Assembly (NCBI GenBank): GCA_037042185.1 | Contig: JAXQJY010000032.1 | Coordinates: 2,542,001 to 2,606,000, forward strand | Length of the DNA stretch: 64,000 nt | Source of the DNA: Sordariomycetes sp. S80-01Y | Lineage: Eukaryota; Ascomycota; Sordariomycetes | Reading direction: 5' to 3' | Part shown: positions 22,508-34,396 of the stretch, one piece after another | Numbering within the stretch: the first letter of the stretch is position 1 | Layout of the letters: each line of letters opens with the position of its first letter | Program-made: the position numbers and the translations under genes | The notes under the pieces: model-generated | The model's database searches: none | Told to the model about the DNA's origin: nothing | Seen by the model: only the letters and a program-made list of their open reading frames with translations

Positions 22508-24300
22508 CTAGAAATCCTTGGGATCCGACACCTTGTGAGCGGGCATCCCGGTCACACGCTCCTCATCGACAAACTCGTTGCTGGTGTTCGCGTCGTACGC
22601 AACCCGCACATCGTCAATCTCATCACCGCCGACTTCCATCCACTTGTCGCTGGTCGCCGGGATGGGGAATACCTTGCACAGAATCCAGTACACTCCGCTG
22701 GACACAATGAAGCCGCCGAAGAAGTTGACGTTGTAGATGTACGTCGCCGCGGCGGGAACCTCCCTACCAATCTCCCCCGCGAAGCCGACAACATTGATCA
22801 AGATGCCCGCAATGTACGCGGCGTAGGCGCGCCAGTGGAAACCGAAAGTGTAGTAGTATGGGCCGGTCTTACGACCGTCGTACAGCTCTTTAATCTCAAG
22901 GTACCCCCTGCGCACGAAGTAGTAGTCAGAGATCATGACACCGGCAATCGAGCTCAGGAAGACCGAGTATGCGTTGAGATAGGTGGTGAATTGGTTGCTG
23001 TCGGTGAGCAGAGTGTACGGGCACATGGCCAAACCGACGCAGGCGCAGATATATCCACCGCGGCGGATGTTGATGAAGCGAGGAAGCAAGGCAGTCATGT
23101 CCGTACCAGCCGAGACGGAGTTGGCGGCAATGTTGGTACCCAGCTGAGCCAGCGCGAAACCCGCAGCAATGACGAAGACACCGAAACGCTCACCCGAGCC
23201 ACCGTCGTCGATGAACTTCTCAAGGAGGTCAAGGGGGTCCCAGATGGCCTCGCCGTAGATGACGGTGGAAGAGGACGAGACGATGATGCCGATGAAGGAC
23301 GTGACGGCAAACGAGACCGGGATGGTGAAGAGTTGAGACCACAGGGCGTCCTTGGGCTTGCGGGCAAAACGTGAGAAGTCGGGGTCGTTCACAATGAGGG
23401 TCGCAAAGTTGGCGATGGACGACATGATGCCCTTGACCATCTCCCATCCAAGCTCACCGCCGTGGATGGAGCTTCCCTGCTTCACGATGGGACCAATACC
23501 GCCAGCGCGGACGACGGACCAGATAAGGTACGCAACGCCGCAGACAGGTACAAAGTAGGCCTTGACGGTGAAGAGATGGCGAATCTTGTGCACGGGAAAC
23601 CAGATAGCTGGGAGCGAGCCGAGCCAGAAGAGGAAGAAGGACACCCAGTCGGCGGTGCTGGTCCCTTCGGTCCCGTTGAGGGCTCCAGGGATCTCATTAC
23701 GGTCCCACGATTTCCAGATGGATCGGATCATGATGTACACACAGTGGCCGCCGATGTAGGACTGGACTCCGTACCAGATGCACGCCATGGCCGCGCGATT
23801 GAAGACGGGCCATAAGCTGCCCCAGATTCCGAAGGAAGAGCGGCCAACGACGGGGAAACCGATGTGGTAGACGGCACCGATCCGACCGGTCAGGACGATG
23901 AAGCAACCGGCGATGGCATATCCAAACCAGACGCACAGCCAGGCCTGCCACCACGCAAGGCCGTTGACAATCATGGACGAGGAAATCATCCATGTGTTAA
24001 TGTTGCTGAATCGTGTGTCAGGTGCGTCCAATGTTGCGCATCTCGAACGGCGGACTTACAAGGAGTCGGCGATCCAGAAGCCGACAAAGTTCCAGGGACC
24101 CCATTGGCGACGCTGCTTCTCAACGGGTTTCAAATCGTGGTTGGTGAGCTGGCGCACAAGTTAACGTTGTGCTACTACCCAGACATTTCACAAGCACAAA
24201 CCATGAGCTGGGTATGCGACAAGCCAGGCTCGGCGTCGACGGCGATCTTGTCGGCCCAGTAGGCCATCTTGGAGCCGCTGGCCATCCCGACGCCAGGCAT
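22508..24300 (-). CDS. NCS1-family nucleobase/allantoin-type permease (Fur-like)
   Basis: Plasma-membrane proton symporter of the nucleobase-cation-symport-1 family, Fur4/Dal4/Fui1 branch. Possible substrates are uracil, uridine, allantoin or a related compound; sequence alone does not decide. Three exons: 24300-24202, 24148-24060 and 24005-22508 (561 aa). The first exon ends SHTQLM and the second begins LTNHDLKPVEKQRRQWGPWNFVGFW, the standard NCS1 N-terminal signature. The join then gives IADSFNINTWMISSSM, the helix-1 motif. Further marks are GFPVVGRSSFG, the IWYGVQSYIGG helix-3 region, NDPDFSRFARKP and about twelve hydrophobic segments. The C-terminal tail is short and acidic. The start at 24300 is the first in-frame ATG; the open frame continues upstream without one, so a further 5' exon cannot be excluded. 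Confidence 0.9.
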
Positions 24301-25411
24301 CTTGGACGAGGCGTTCTTGTCTCGGGACAGGGAGAGGGTCGAGGAAGCGCAAAGAGGGAAGTTTGCGTCTCTAAAGAAGCTTCTCCCGACGCACAAAGTT
24401 TAGGCTTTTTTTGTTGCAATATCGGCCCGCGGTGTCGCACGTGTGAGGTGAGGTGAGGTAACGAGGTGTGCAGCGATGACGTGAACCGACAGGATGGAGC
24501 TCCGGGGTAGAAGATCAGACCCAATGAGGCTGCCGTGAGGAGGTGCTCGCGTGGTCGAGAAAGGCGAGACGATGGAGATGCAACCGGAGGGAATGCGCCG
24601 AATTATATCGTCCTCGCCTAGTCGTGTCTATCTTGCCCGCCTTGGGGCTGGGAGGTGGATGGGATGGATAAGATGGCCGGCGGGGGGCTTGTCGCCTCTG
24701 CCGGCCTTCCACTATCTCTGCCCAGGCAAGCCAGGCTCCAGGATACACACACATCGGAGCGAGGCGCTCGGCTTCCCCCCACATGGTTTTAGCGATCTAA
24801 CGAGAAAATGGCGGAAATGCTCGAAGCTGCCCTCAGAGATGCCAGCCAGGAGGATGAGCTCCCCGTCCGTCGGCTGCCCCGTGATTGGCACCGCTCAGCA
24901 CCGCAGGGACCCCCGGCTGATAAGGTGACGCCACCCGACCAATGGCGTGTTGTTGACGTTTCGCTGGAGAGATAGGGCGCCTTATCTCGTCGATAGCGGC
25001 CTCGCCAGCGCCAGATGCCAGTTTTTCCCCGCGTTTTGGGAAAGTCTTACTCGATGCCATCGAGTCAACGCGCTCAGTCTTGGCTTTCAACGGTCCGCAT
25101 GCAGACTCGGCTCGAACCTCTTTGACAAGGGTGCAATAAGCTTTGCGCCCCCCTTCGTCGCCGCTGGACAGCAGCAAATGAGATTGATTCGGTTCCTCGT
25201 TACCGACGGTGCGGCGGTAATCTTTGACAAGTCAGAAATCTAGACCTAAAAACCCAGCAACGCACTCCAACATGCCGGCGCAGCGTCTGTCGGCGTCAAT
25301 TCAGTACTAGAGTACCCCCTAGTCTAGAGTCGCAGTCGCGAAGGCCTTGAGCGCACTTCGGGATGAAAAGTCATCTATCCCAACACCGTGACAACTTCAC
25401 CACAAGCCAAC
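24301..25411. other. 5' flank of the permease gene
   Basis: 1.1 kb upstream of the permease and downstream of the reductase-like gene on the same strand. Short frames only. I see no motif that I can support. Confidence 0.5.
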
Positions 25412-26502
25412 TCATTGCCATGGATTTCCTTCGTCAAACTTCCTCTCCCACAGACCCCTTTCCTCCAACATCTTTAACTGCAGCCCCTTCAAGATGCCGT
25501 ACACGGACCTCAGCACTGGCATATCGACACCGTGCCGCTGGCCCTCATCCAACGGCTCCTTCGCAATCGTCTGTATCTCCATGAGCTGCCCTTTCTCGAT
25601 GTCCTGACACATGCTCGGCTTGATCCTCAGGTCTGTAGGATCGACCCTGATCGTCCGCTCCGGCAGATCGTCTGCAAGTCTGCAGCCAGCAGCAGCAGCA
25701 GCGGCCATAATCTCGTACATGATCGGTCGGACGAGATCCGTGATAACATGCCCGCTCATGCGCATCGTTGCCGTGTCCATCCGCAGCGCAGCCGAGACTG
25801 TGTTGAAGGACGCATTGTAGACCAGTTTTCTCCAACGCGTGTGCTGCACATTTTCTTCATAATTTATCTTGACCTTGCCTAGAGGGTTGTAGATGTCCAT
25901 GAATCGTCTTGCTGCGGCTTCAGCCACCTCCTTCGGCACACCAGGCGAAGCGAACGGCCCGACGTATTGAATGTCTTTATCCTCGTGCACAATGTGACCA
26001 CGACCCTTTTCGGCGACGCTGATGAGAGAAATACTGCTTATAAGCGGGGTTGAGGGGAAAGCCTCGATAAGGGGCTTCTCAATGTTGAGGCCGTTCTGCG
26101 AGAGGACGATTGCGGTGCGACCTGGCGTCACTGCCGGGCCGATGATTTCAACTACACTGGGCGGTGCCTCAGGTATGGTCTTCGTAGTGACGACAATGAA
26201 GTCGAAAGGCTCGAGGCCTTCGTCTTCGACATTGGGAACTGTCTTGCGGACTGCGAATAACCTTGAGTATTGTTCACCTCGAACGGAAGGGACTGCGTCT
26301 TACTGGAGGACGGCCGCCAGCCTTTGATATCGTGACCCCAGTCGATGGAGTCAATGTCGAAGCCTTTCTCTTCGACGACGCCGTAATTTGAGCGGAGGAT
26401 GGCGGTAACAGCTGCGAGCGATCCGGCTTCAAGGGCGTAGGCGGCCATAGTTCCCACGCCGCCCATTCCGACTACCAGGACCCGAGCTTGGGGGGCCGCC
26501 AT
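25412..26502 (-). CDS. Ketopantoate reductase-like oxidoreductase (ApbA/PanE family)
   Basis: Family enzymes reduce 2-dehydropantoate to pantoate with NADPH in coenzyme A biosynthesis, but fungal genomes carry several paralogues of unproven substrate. Two exons: 26502-26304 and 26250-25412 (345 aa). The start is chosen at MAAPQARVLVVG because it places the dinucleotide-binding VVGMGGVG motif near residue 10, as in the family; the open frame extends upstream but is unrelated. The join restores GWRPSSIRKTVPNVEDEGLEPFDFIVVTTKT. Then come IVLSQNGLNIEKPLIEAFP and the helical C-domain with RWRKLVYNASFNTVSAALRMD, which carries the family's catalytic Lys and Asn. Length is normal. Confidence 0.88.
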
Positions 26503-26929
26503 TGCTATGTGATCTATCAAGCTCAAACCCTTAAAAGAAACTCCAGGTGAAGCTGATTCCAACTTGACTTTCGGGAGAAGGTTTGTCGATAAGTAACCTT
26601 GAAAGTAAGAGCTGAAGCTCCGAGCTTCGGGGCAGATGTTGGATTGGCGATTGCTAGTGGAGCTGATGACGGTGCAGGGACCGGGCCGGTCCAAGCGAGA
26701 ACCCGGTCTTTTTGTAGGGCGACAAGCAAGTATAGGCAAATGAGAATCGATTAGGAGTAAACGGGGATTGTGTCAAAATGATTTAACTTGTGAAAATGTG
26801 GTTGTTGTCACGATTTGAGGCGGTGTAGTAAAGGGCGAGGTTACACCCTAGGGTGTAGCCGAGACTACTTGATTGAATGAGAGATTTGGTAGCTAATTGA
26901 TCATTGTCGCTATGGCTTCGAGAGTGAAT
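26503..26929. other. Intergenic region, reductase-like 5' flank
   Basis: Promoter side of the reductase-like gene and 3' flank of the epimerase gene. I see no gene. Confidence 0.5.
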
Positions 26930-28174
26930 TCAAAGGAGACCAAATTCCCAAGAGCTCTCCCATGTGTAGACCTCGTCAGGGCCCGTGATCTGCTCATCCT
27001 TGCGACCCCATTCGGGGCTGTCATCATGTCAGCAATGTTCTGAAGTGGGGGTAGCGAGCGTCGAAGACCTACTTGTTGATACCGTCGACATAGTCATGTG
27101 GTTCAATGGCAACGCAAGAGCTTCGCTCGACGGTGGTCCTATCCTCAGTGCCCTGGGTGCTCTTGAGGGGACCACTCCCGTCGAACCAGTTGCAGGAGTA
27201 AATCACCACACCGACCTGGTCCGTCCTGAGATCGGCACTGATGCCGGAGAACTCGCTGGCCAAAGAGACAACGACAGCGTCCTCGGGAGCATCTTCGATG
27301 AGGAAGTACCCGTTGTAGCCTTCGCAGGCACCATCAGCGCCGCAGTTGCCCGGGAACTCTGGGGTGCCCGAAGCATGGCCGATCTGAATGCCTTCTTCGC
27401 TGTAAAAGTCGTTGATGCTGCCGGGCTCAGCAACGCCGATCTCGCCAGTCGGAAGTGCGTCCTGCCCGGCGACGAGGTACTTCTCCGAGTAGGGCATGTG
27501 CAGAGTGTGGTTCCACACCTTCACGGTGTCAGGGTCGCGGTAGGCGTCTAGGTTGAAGTAGGTGTGCTGTGTGAGCATGATAGGCGTCTTTGCGTTGGGA
27601 GAAGTGGCTTCCATCTTGATGTTCCAGGTGCTCCCCGCGACACTGTAGGTCACGCTGGCATCGACGCTGCCGAGCATGCCCTGCGACGAGTTGGAAGCAT
27701 CGTGGATGGAGAAGGTGATGGAATCGTCGGTGAAGTCGGAAACTTTCCAGAAACGATAGGACCAATTGTTGGTGCCACTGTGCAGAGTGTTAGTGCCGTC
27801 ATTGGCCTCGGTGTGGTAAGTCTTGTTGTCAATCGTGTACTGGGCGCTGCCGATGCGGTTGACGTAGCGTCCTGGGATGGCGTTGTAGACGGGGTGGCCT
27901 GGGTCCTCTGGATAATAGTCTACGTCGTCGTATCCGAGGACAACATCAACATCCTCGCCATTCTTGTCCTTGACGAAGAGGTTGGTCAATGTTGCGCCGT
28001 ATGGGATGAACTGTCGGGATCATGTCAGACACCGTAGGTTTCGAGGAGATGTTCGCCACCCACTTGCGCCTTGATGCCATCAGACGAAATTGTGTATCTC
28101 CCGTCCTCGTCGGGCTTCTGCGCAGCAGCAAGCGTTGCCGCTGCCAAAGCCGAGATATATGTCCAAGTGAGCAT
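26930..28174 (-). CDS. Secreted aldose 1-epimerase (mutarotase)
   Basis: Interconverts alpha and beta anomers of aldoses such as galactose and glucose. Three exons: 28174-28064, 28010-27073 and 27017-26930 (378 aa). The N-terminus is a signal peptide (MLTWTYISALAAATLAAA), so the enzyme is probably extracellular, unlike cytosolic mutarotases. Family motifs follow: FIPYGATLTNLFVKDK, PGRYVNRIG, the NDGTNTLHSG histidine, LTQHTYFNLDAY with the catalytic histidine, and near the C-terminus SCVAIEPHDYVDGIN with the catalytic glutamate. The last exon adds NPEWGRKDEQITGPDEVYTWESSWEFGLL, which completes the usual C-terminal strands. Without that splice the frame stops at NK. Confidence 0.92.
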
Positions 28175-28933
28175 CGTGTCCAAACCCTGAAGTCAGCGCG
28201 CGCAGAGGAGAGATGATGGAGGCTTGATGGTCTGTCGAGGTTCTGCACGCTGCCATTTATTGATCTTCGCCATTTAATTTACATGATGAAACGGCGGCAT
28301 CGGAAGGTAGTGTCCGCCCCAGATCCGGGGTCGCATCCCTCGTCGCTGCATGTGTGCTTGTTGTAGAGGATCACGGACCCATGACAATCTGCACGACTTT
28401 CCTAAACGAGCACCGACGGAACGACACGACGATCCTGATTCTTGAAAACCCCTAAAAAGGGCCGCTCGCACATGCGGGACGGAACGAGCACTCTGGGCAC
28501 TTCGTCGCTTATGAGCGCATTCCGCCTGGAGGAGTCATGCAAGGATGACGGGTGACGGACGCAAAGAAAGGGGCTCGGCAGTCATTCGAAGACCCCTTCT
28601 TTACCCCGCGACAAGCACATATCGGAGTTTTGTCGTTAAGGGGGCCCTTTCACCCACCTCACCTCAGGGCACTTCGTCCCGCTTGTAGCGGCTCGAGCTG
28701 CGAGACAGTGGCATCGTTCGGGTAGTGCCACTGGGCAGCAGCGGCCTCACCGCCTGCCGCTTGGAAGCTCCAGCAACATCCCCTCCTTCAAACCCCCACC
28801 ACCACCGCCCTCAACGCGCCCGAATATTTTCCTTGCCACAACAACAAACAACACCAGCACTGCCAGACCTCTTCAAGACCGCCAATCGTTCCCGTATGAG
28901 GCTCTCTAGTTCTCTGCTCGAATAGACGCCACG
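28175..28933. other. Divergent promoter region, epimerase / importin
   Basis: 759 bp between divergent starts, ending in a pyrimidine- and CA-rich leader before the importin ATG. No coding frame with recognisable features. Confidence 0.5.
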
Positions 28934-31900
28934 ATGGAGGACCAGCTCATCCAGCTGCTGTCCAACACGCAGTCCCCCGAACAAGCTCCCCGCCAGCAGG
29001 CCGAACTCGAGCTCAAGCGCGCCGCTTCGAACCCCGGATATCCCACCTCCCTTGCCAACATTGCCGCTCACGTCTCGGTCGACACGAATATTCGCCAGTC
29101 GGCCTTGACCACGCTTCGTCTGTTTATCGAGAGGAATTGGGCCAATGACCCAGATGAAGATGAGCCTCTGATACCCATCGCCGACGACGCGAGACTGCAG
29201 CTCAAGCAGACGCTGTTGGAGCTGGCCACAAGTACGGAGGAGGACCGTAGAGCTAAGATCTCCGCTAGGTACACATAATGAATCATAGGACGCGTCCAAC
29301 GACTTTGTTTTGCTGACGGGAGCAGTTACGCTGTAGGCAAAATCGCGATTCACGACTTTCCCGAGCAATGGCCCAACCTGCTGCCACACATCTTGAACAT
29401 CATTCCCAACGGTACCGATGCGCAGCTCCATGGAGCACTGCGCGTCCTGGGCGACTTGATCGAGGAAAGCTTGAGCGAGGACCAGTTCTTCACCATGGCT
29501 AGGGACATCGCGAACACTCTCACCCAGACCGCCCTGAACGAGAATCGAAAGCCGATGCTTCGCGCCCTTGCTATTTCCGTTTTCCGCGGCTGCTTCGATA
29601 TGATGAATATGATAAAGGAGGATCATGGTACCGAAGTTAAGGCCTTCGCGGAGGAGCTGCTCAAGGATTGGAACCCCTTCTTCCTGACCGTGTTGAAGTC
29701 GCGCCTGCCTGAGGCCGATCTCAGCACTGGAGTGCAGCCTGAGAGCTGGAATCCCATCATATCCTTAAAGCTGCAGGTCACGAAGACCTTGTTGAGGATT
29801 CGGCGCGTCTTCCCCACCCTGCTGCTGCCACAGAGCACGGCTCTGTTCAGCGCTGTCTGGGAGGAGCTCACCCTCATGCAGGGCCCGCACGAGGAACTCT
29901 ATATCAAAACGGACACTCAGGGTCGTTTGGAGGATGCGGATAGCTTGCCGTACACGCTGGACTTCCTGATTCTGGAGGAGCTGGACTTCCTCAACCAGTG
30001 CTTCCGTGCTGCTCCAGTGCAGGCAGAGTTGAACCAGCAGCTACAGGGCCATGCTACCGCCCAGGAGGTGCCCTGGGTCATGGAAATCATGAAGATGCTG
30101 GTCTCATACTCAAAGGTTACCCGAGAAGAGGAGGAGCTTTGGGATATCGACTGCTCTTTGTACCTGGCGGAGGAGACATCCGTTACTGCAAATTACACTG
30201 CCCGTGTGGCGGCCAGTGACCTCCTGATCAAGATGGGGGAGTGGTTCGACGCGAGGACGGTCGATGGTCTATTTGGGTACACCAAGACGCTTTTCCCAGG
30301 CGACGGCTCTTCGTGGAGGAGCCAAGAGGCGGCGCTTTTCCTCTTCGTCATGTTGGCTAGCGACTTCCAAGACCTGAACAAGCCGATCCCCGACAGCGTG
30401 TCGGCTGCGTACCTGGAACTAGTCGACTTTGCCATCAACCGCCCTGACGAGCCGCTACTCCGCGCTAGGGGTTATTTGGTGGCTGGCATGCTTTGTCGCA
30501 CATACGACGCTCCGCCCCAGCTGCTTGACCGCATCGTTACCGCCATCACGCAAGAGCAAGCTGAGGTTGTTCAGGTTGCTTCAATCAAGGCGATAGAGGG
30601 CTTGATCAACGCTGGCAAGGTTACAGCGGATCGTCAAATCCCCGTTATTAAGGCGATCGAGCAGTACATGAACGGAAAGGACCCTGAGGAGATGGAGGAT
30701 GCTGACGAGCTTCTCGTTACCCTAAGTGAAGCTCTGCGAGCGGCAACCCGACTGGACTGTCGCATAGCGCTATCGAATGAAGTCCCCTCGATCGACATCC
30801 TATTCCTACTTGCCAAGATTGGAGCGAGCAACTTCCAGGTCACGATGATGGTGTCTGAGGCCGTTGAGGAGATCGTGCGCAGTCTTTCGGACCCCGAGTC
30901 CTTTGCCGCCCTGTGCTCAAAGATTGTCCCAACGCTAATGGGCGCTTTCGATGTCTCGAGGGTAACGGAGGACAGCCCGTTGGTCACAGTCGCGACCGAA
31001 TTGCTGGCGCAATTGGTTGAGCATGGTTCTGAGCCACTACCACCCGGCTTTGTCGGTGCCGTTTTCCCCAAGCTCACAGCTGTCTTGATGGAGTCCAACG
31101 AGGGTGACGTGCTGCGACCTGGTGCTGAGACCGCAAAGTGGATTCTGGTTCACGACTCCCAGCAAGTCTTTGACTGGCAAGATGACCAGGGCCGTTCAGG
31201 GCTGGAGGCTTGCTTGCGTGTCATCGATCGCCTGCTTGGGCCTTCAATTGAAGACAACTCAGCAACAGAGGTCGGTGGTCTGGCCGCTGAACTCGTGGAG
31301 AAGGCTGGAAATGAGCGTCTGGGACCCTTCCTACCACAGCTGCTCCAAGCCGTGGCAAACAGGCTCGCAACCGCGCAAGCTGCGCAGCTGATCCAGTCTC
31401 TGATTCTCGTTTTCGCGCGGTTGTCCCTGACCAGCGCCAACGATGTGATCGAGTTCCTTTCCACGCTTCAAATCGGCGACCAAAACGGTCTGCAGGTCGT
31501 CATGGCTAAGTGGCTCGAGAATTCGGTCAACTTTGCCGGTTACGATGAAATCCGACAAAAGTAAGTAGTTCCTATATGCTCGGGATAGCATGGCTAACCA
31601 TGATAGCGTCATCGCTCTCTCGAAGCTCTATTCCCTCAACGACCCGCGACTGGCACAGATCACAGTCAAGGGCGACCTCATCATCGCCAACGACGAGCGC
31701 ATCAAGACCCGATCCCGCTCGAAGCAGAGTACGTCCCCTGGCGGACCCTTCAAGGCCTCCAGCACTTCCCTCGATGCCCTCGCGAGGCGTTATAGCTCAG
31801 CGACTGACCCAGTATCCCCAGACCCCGACCAGTTTACCGTCATTCCTGCACCTCTGAAAATCATCAAGCTCCTCATTGATGAGCTCGGCGCTGCTAGTGG

Positions 31901-32204
31901 CCAGCAAGCTGCTGCCAATGCGGCTTCCGCTGCTGTTGCAGGCGACTTTGACAGCGACGACGACGACGATGGTTGGGAGGATGATGATGACACACTTGAT
32001 ATGGGTCTCGCGGCTACGAAGGCCGACCTCATGTCCTTTATCGAAGGCCCTGGACGCCGTGCGCCAGATGATGAGACACAGAGCTTCCTCACCCAATTCT
32101 TCCTGGAATGCGCCAAGACCAACACCGCCGACTTCCAGCAGTGGTTCAACGGCCTCAGCGAGGAGGAAAAGCAGAAGCTCAACGAGCTTGCGCCAGGGCA
32201 GTAG
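28934..32204 (+). CDS. Importin-9 / Kap114-type beta-karyopherin
   Basis: Nuclear import receptor with HEAT repeats; Kap114/importin-9 carries histones H2A-H2B, TBP and other basic cargo. Exons: 28934-29268, 29326-31560, 31607-31728 and 31822-32204 (1024 aa, matching the family's roughly 1000 aa). The N-terminal MEDQLIQLLSNTQSPEQAPRQQAE leads into an importin-beta N domain with VSVDTNIRQSALTTLRLFIERNW and SYAVGKIAIHDFPEQWPNLL. HEAT repeats run through most of the protein. An acidic loop (DFDSDDDDDGWEDDDDTLDMG) near the C-terminus is typical of Kap114. The last intron (31729-31821) is 93 nt, stop-free and in frame, so unspliced reading also gives an open frame. Splicing is preferred because it restores RSRSKQNPDQFTVIPAPLKIIKLL. 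Confidence 0.92.
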
Positions 32205-32402
32205 GGAACTTTGGCGCTAGGCTAGCGTTGGGGAGGCCTGATGAGGGCGGTACCTCCTGAAGCTCGAGCGTGTTGAGGTGGACATGGACGTAAATAAGTA
32301 GACTAACAGCCACCGTGCGATGAGCATTAACGACGATAGATTCACGGTTACGACGAACGTAATTAATTTTGGCCACCACCCCGCCCCATCCTGATGATTT
32401 GT

Positions 32403-33286
32403 CTAGTAGCCTACAGGCTTCACGCAGCTTTCCAACTCGCCATCCATATCAGCTCCGGGAACCTCGTGGACAATGGCAAACGGGTCCCAGTGAGGATCGC
32501 TGTGAGGCGCATACTCGATAAGGTTCATCGTGTACGACAAGTTCTCGTCCTTCTCGCCGTAGAAATGCTTCAGGAAGGCGTATGTCATATCGATCCCTTG
32601 CGAATAAATCAGTGACGCTCCATCGTCCCGTTGAGAATCTATTATTACTTACCTGCAGAAACACCGGAGCTGGACCAAATCTTGCCATCCTCAACCCACC
32701 GCGCGTTGGGTACCCAGTTGATGTTCTCACCAAACTTGGTTGGATCGGCCCAGGCGGCTTTGCTTGTCGTCGCCCTCCTGCCCTCTAGGACACCCGCCTT
32801 GGCCAGACTCAACGCGCCGGTACAGACACTCAGCAGATAATCCAGCCCTTCAAAACGGCTCGCGACGAAATCCTCGATGACGGTGTTGTTCTCCATGTCC
32901 AACATGATGTTTCCGAAACCGCCAGGCACGAGGAGGACATCCAAGGCCGGGGCATTGTCGAAGGTGTGCGTGGCCTCGATCTTGGGGTTGATGATGAAGG
33001 ACGAGTCCATCTTGGGACCGCCGGGTGACATGCTGTGCGGCGGTATGCCCGCACCCACGAGGCCGGACTCAGGGGCGATGATGCTGAGGGCGATCTTGTA
33101 GTGCTGGGAGAGCTGGTAGAAGATCTCGAGGGGCCCGAAGATGTCGAGGGGCTCGAAGCCGGGGAAGGCGACGATTCCGAGATTCATGGTCCGCCTGGCG
33201 TTGAAGCGCTGCTCTTCGGTCTTGTTCTGCGCCGTCGCCAGAGGGCACAGAGCGAGTGCGGCCGATAGAAGCGTCGTGAACTTCAT
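32403..33286 (-). CDS. DJ-1/PfpI-family protein with signal peptide
   Basis: Class I glutamine-amidotransferase-like fold, DJ-1/PfpI (ThiJ) family; relatives include isonitrile hydratases and glyoxalase III-like enzymes. The reaction here is unknown. Two exons: 33286-32653 and 32596-32403 (275 aa). Residues 1-19 form a clear signal peptide (MKFTTLLSAALALCPLATA) and potential N-glycosylation sites follow (NKT, NNT). The core has NLGIVAFPGFEPLDIFGPLEIF, VLLVPGGFGNIM, and the nucleophile elbow LLSVCTGALSLAKAGVL with Cys155, then SSSGVSAGIDMTYAFLKHFYG across the splice. The Asp/Glu-containing first strand-loop (EPLDIFGPLEIF) matches the DUXX-type sub-branch seen in fungi. The gene is convergent with the importin gene, whose stop is 198 bp away. 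Confidence 0.9.
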
Positions 33287-34322
33287 CTTGACGGTCGTGA
33301 CTGTGGCTGGATATCTTCAGGACTAGTATAAGAGGCACGATGGAAATCCTCATCTCAAAATGCTTGAGATGGCATGCCTCTTATATGGAATTAAGGGTGA
33401 CAACCTCCCCAGGCAAAGGCAGCCCTGGGAGTGCGTGAATCATGTCAACCCAGACTCGTTTCATCTCCGGAAGCTCATCGTCCGCGATAGGATGAGCAAA
33501 CACCGTACTTGAGAATGCAGTTCTGCCCATTGACCAGCAGGAGTCCGAGCCTTGCTTACGGCATGTCTCGCAGCGATGTTTCGAAACGGACGTCGTCGGC
33601 GTGGCACCAGGGGTAGAAAAACTGCCTCAATCCTGCTCAACCAGAAAAGTCCGAACTCTACCCACATGCGGAGAGCATATAATGCAACGTCTTGGCGCAA
33701 GGGAAGAGCATGGCTAAATCGAGCTTACGCGAAGGGCCGTGATGGGATAGGCTCGTTCACGTTTGCGTATAATGCTGCAAAGAGAGTGTGGTTTGTGGCA
33801 GGTCCGCAGGGGGCTGGGGGTTTATTGCAGGGACCCGGCCCGGGTCGATCAGCCGCGTGATCTGGCGTTTGCTTACCTACTGTGACCTTGCATGGGACTC
33901 ACTTTGGTGTCATATTAGTGTCATGTACTCGTGGTCACGCCTTGAGGTGTATTACTTGAACATCCCAGATGATCTTCAATGTCGCTGTTGAACTGTTGAA
34001 CTTACACAAATTCCATGCCGCCTCATCCTCTTTGGAACACACGTCTTTGAACCATTATGATCTTGTGTCCGAAGAGACCACAAGCGTATCCTGTTGTGAC
34101 ACGCTGTCTTGGCCAAAGTGTATGAACTTCAGGACGCTGGGGCAGCGAAGAAGCTTTAACCGTTGGAGGGATCGACTTTCACAGTAGCGAACCACGAAGT
34201 TCAAGTTGTAGGTGGCTTGGCCCTCAGTCTACTGGTTCATCTAAATCATGTCTGTCATCCACTTGAGAGAATCTGAGGATATAATCAGCATTTGGTTCCT
34301 AACCCTATCACTGTGCAAGACA
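33287..34322. other. 5' flank of the DJ-1/PfpI gene
   Basis: About 1 kb upstream of the DJ-1/PfpI-family gene. Frames 33552-33860 (+) and 33461-33700 (-) have no motif. I see nothing supportable. Confidence 0.5.
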
Positions 34323-34396
34323 GCCTTGGTGGCTCAGCGGTTTAGCGCGTGGGATTGCAGATCCTAAGGTCGATGGTTCGAATCCGTCTCAAGGCT
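34323..34396 (+). tRNA. tRNA-Cys (anticodon GCA)
   Basis: A 74-nt cloverleaf without intron. The acceptor GCCTTGG pairs with TCAAGGC (one G.U) and the discriminator is T, the base expected for eukaryotic tRNA-Cys. The anticodon stem TGGGA/TCCTA encloses loop TTGCAGA with anticodon GCA. The T arm is GATGG-TTCGAAT-CCGTC. A five-T run follows at 34402-34406. Confidence 0.95.

Noticed and set aside
22535-23374. 279-codon frame antisense to the permease
   Set aside because: Composition shadow of a membrane-protein gene; no motif.
24446-24462. Short GGTGA pentamer run as a repeat element
   Set aside because: Only about three units; not distinguishable from chance.
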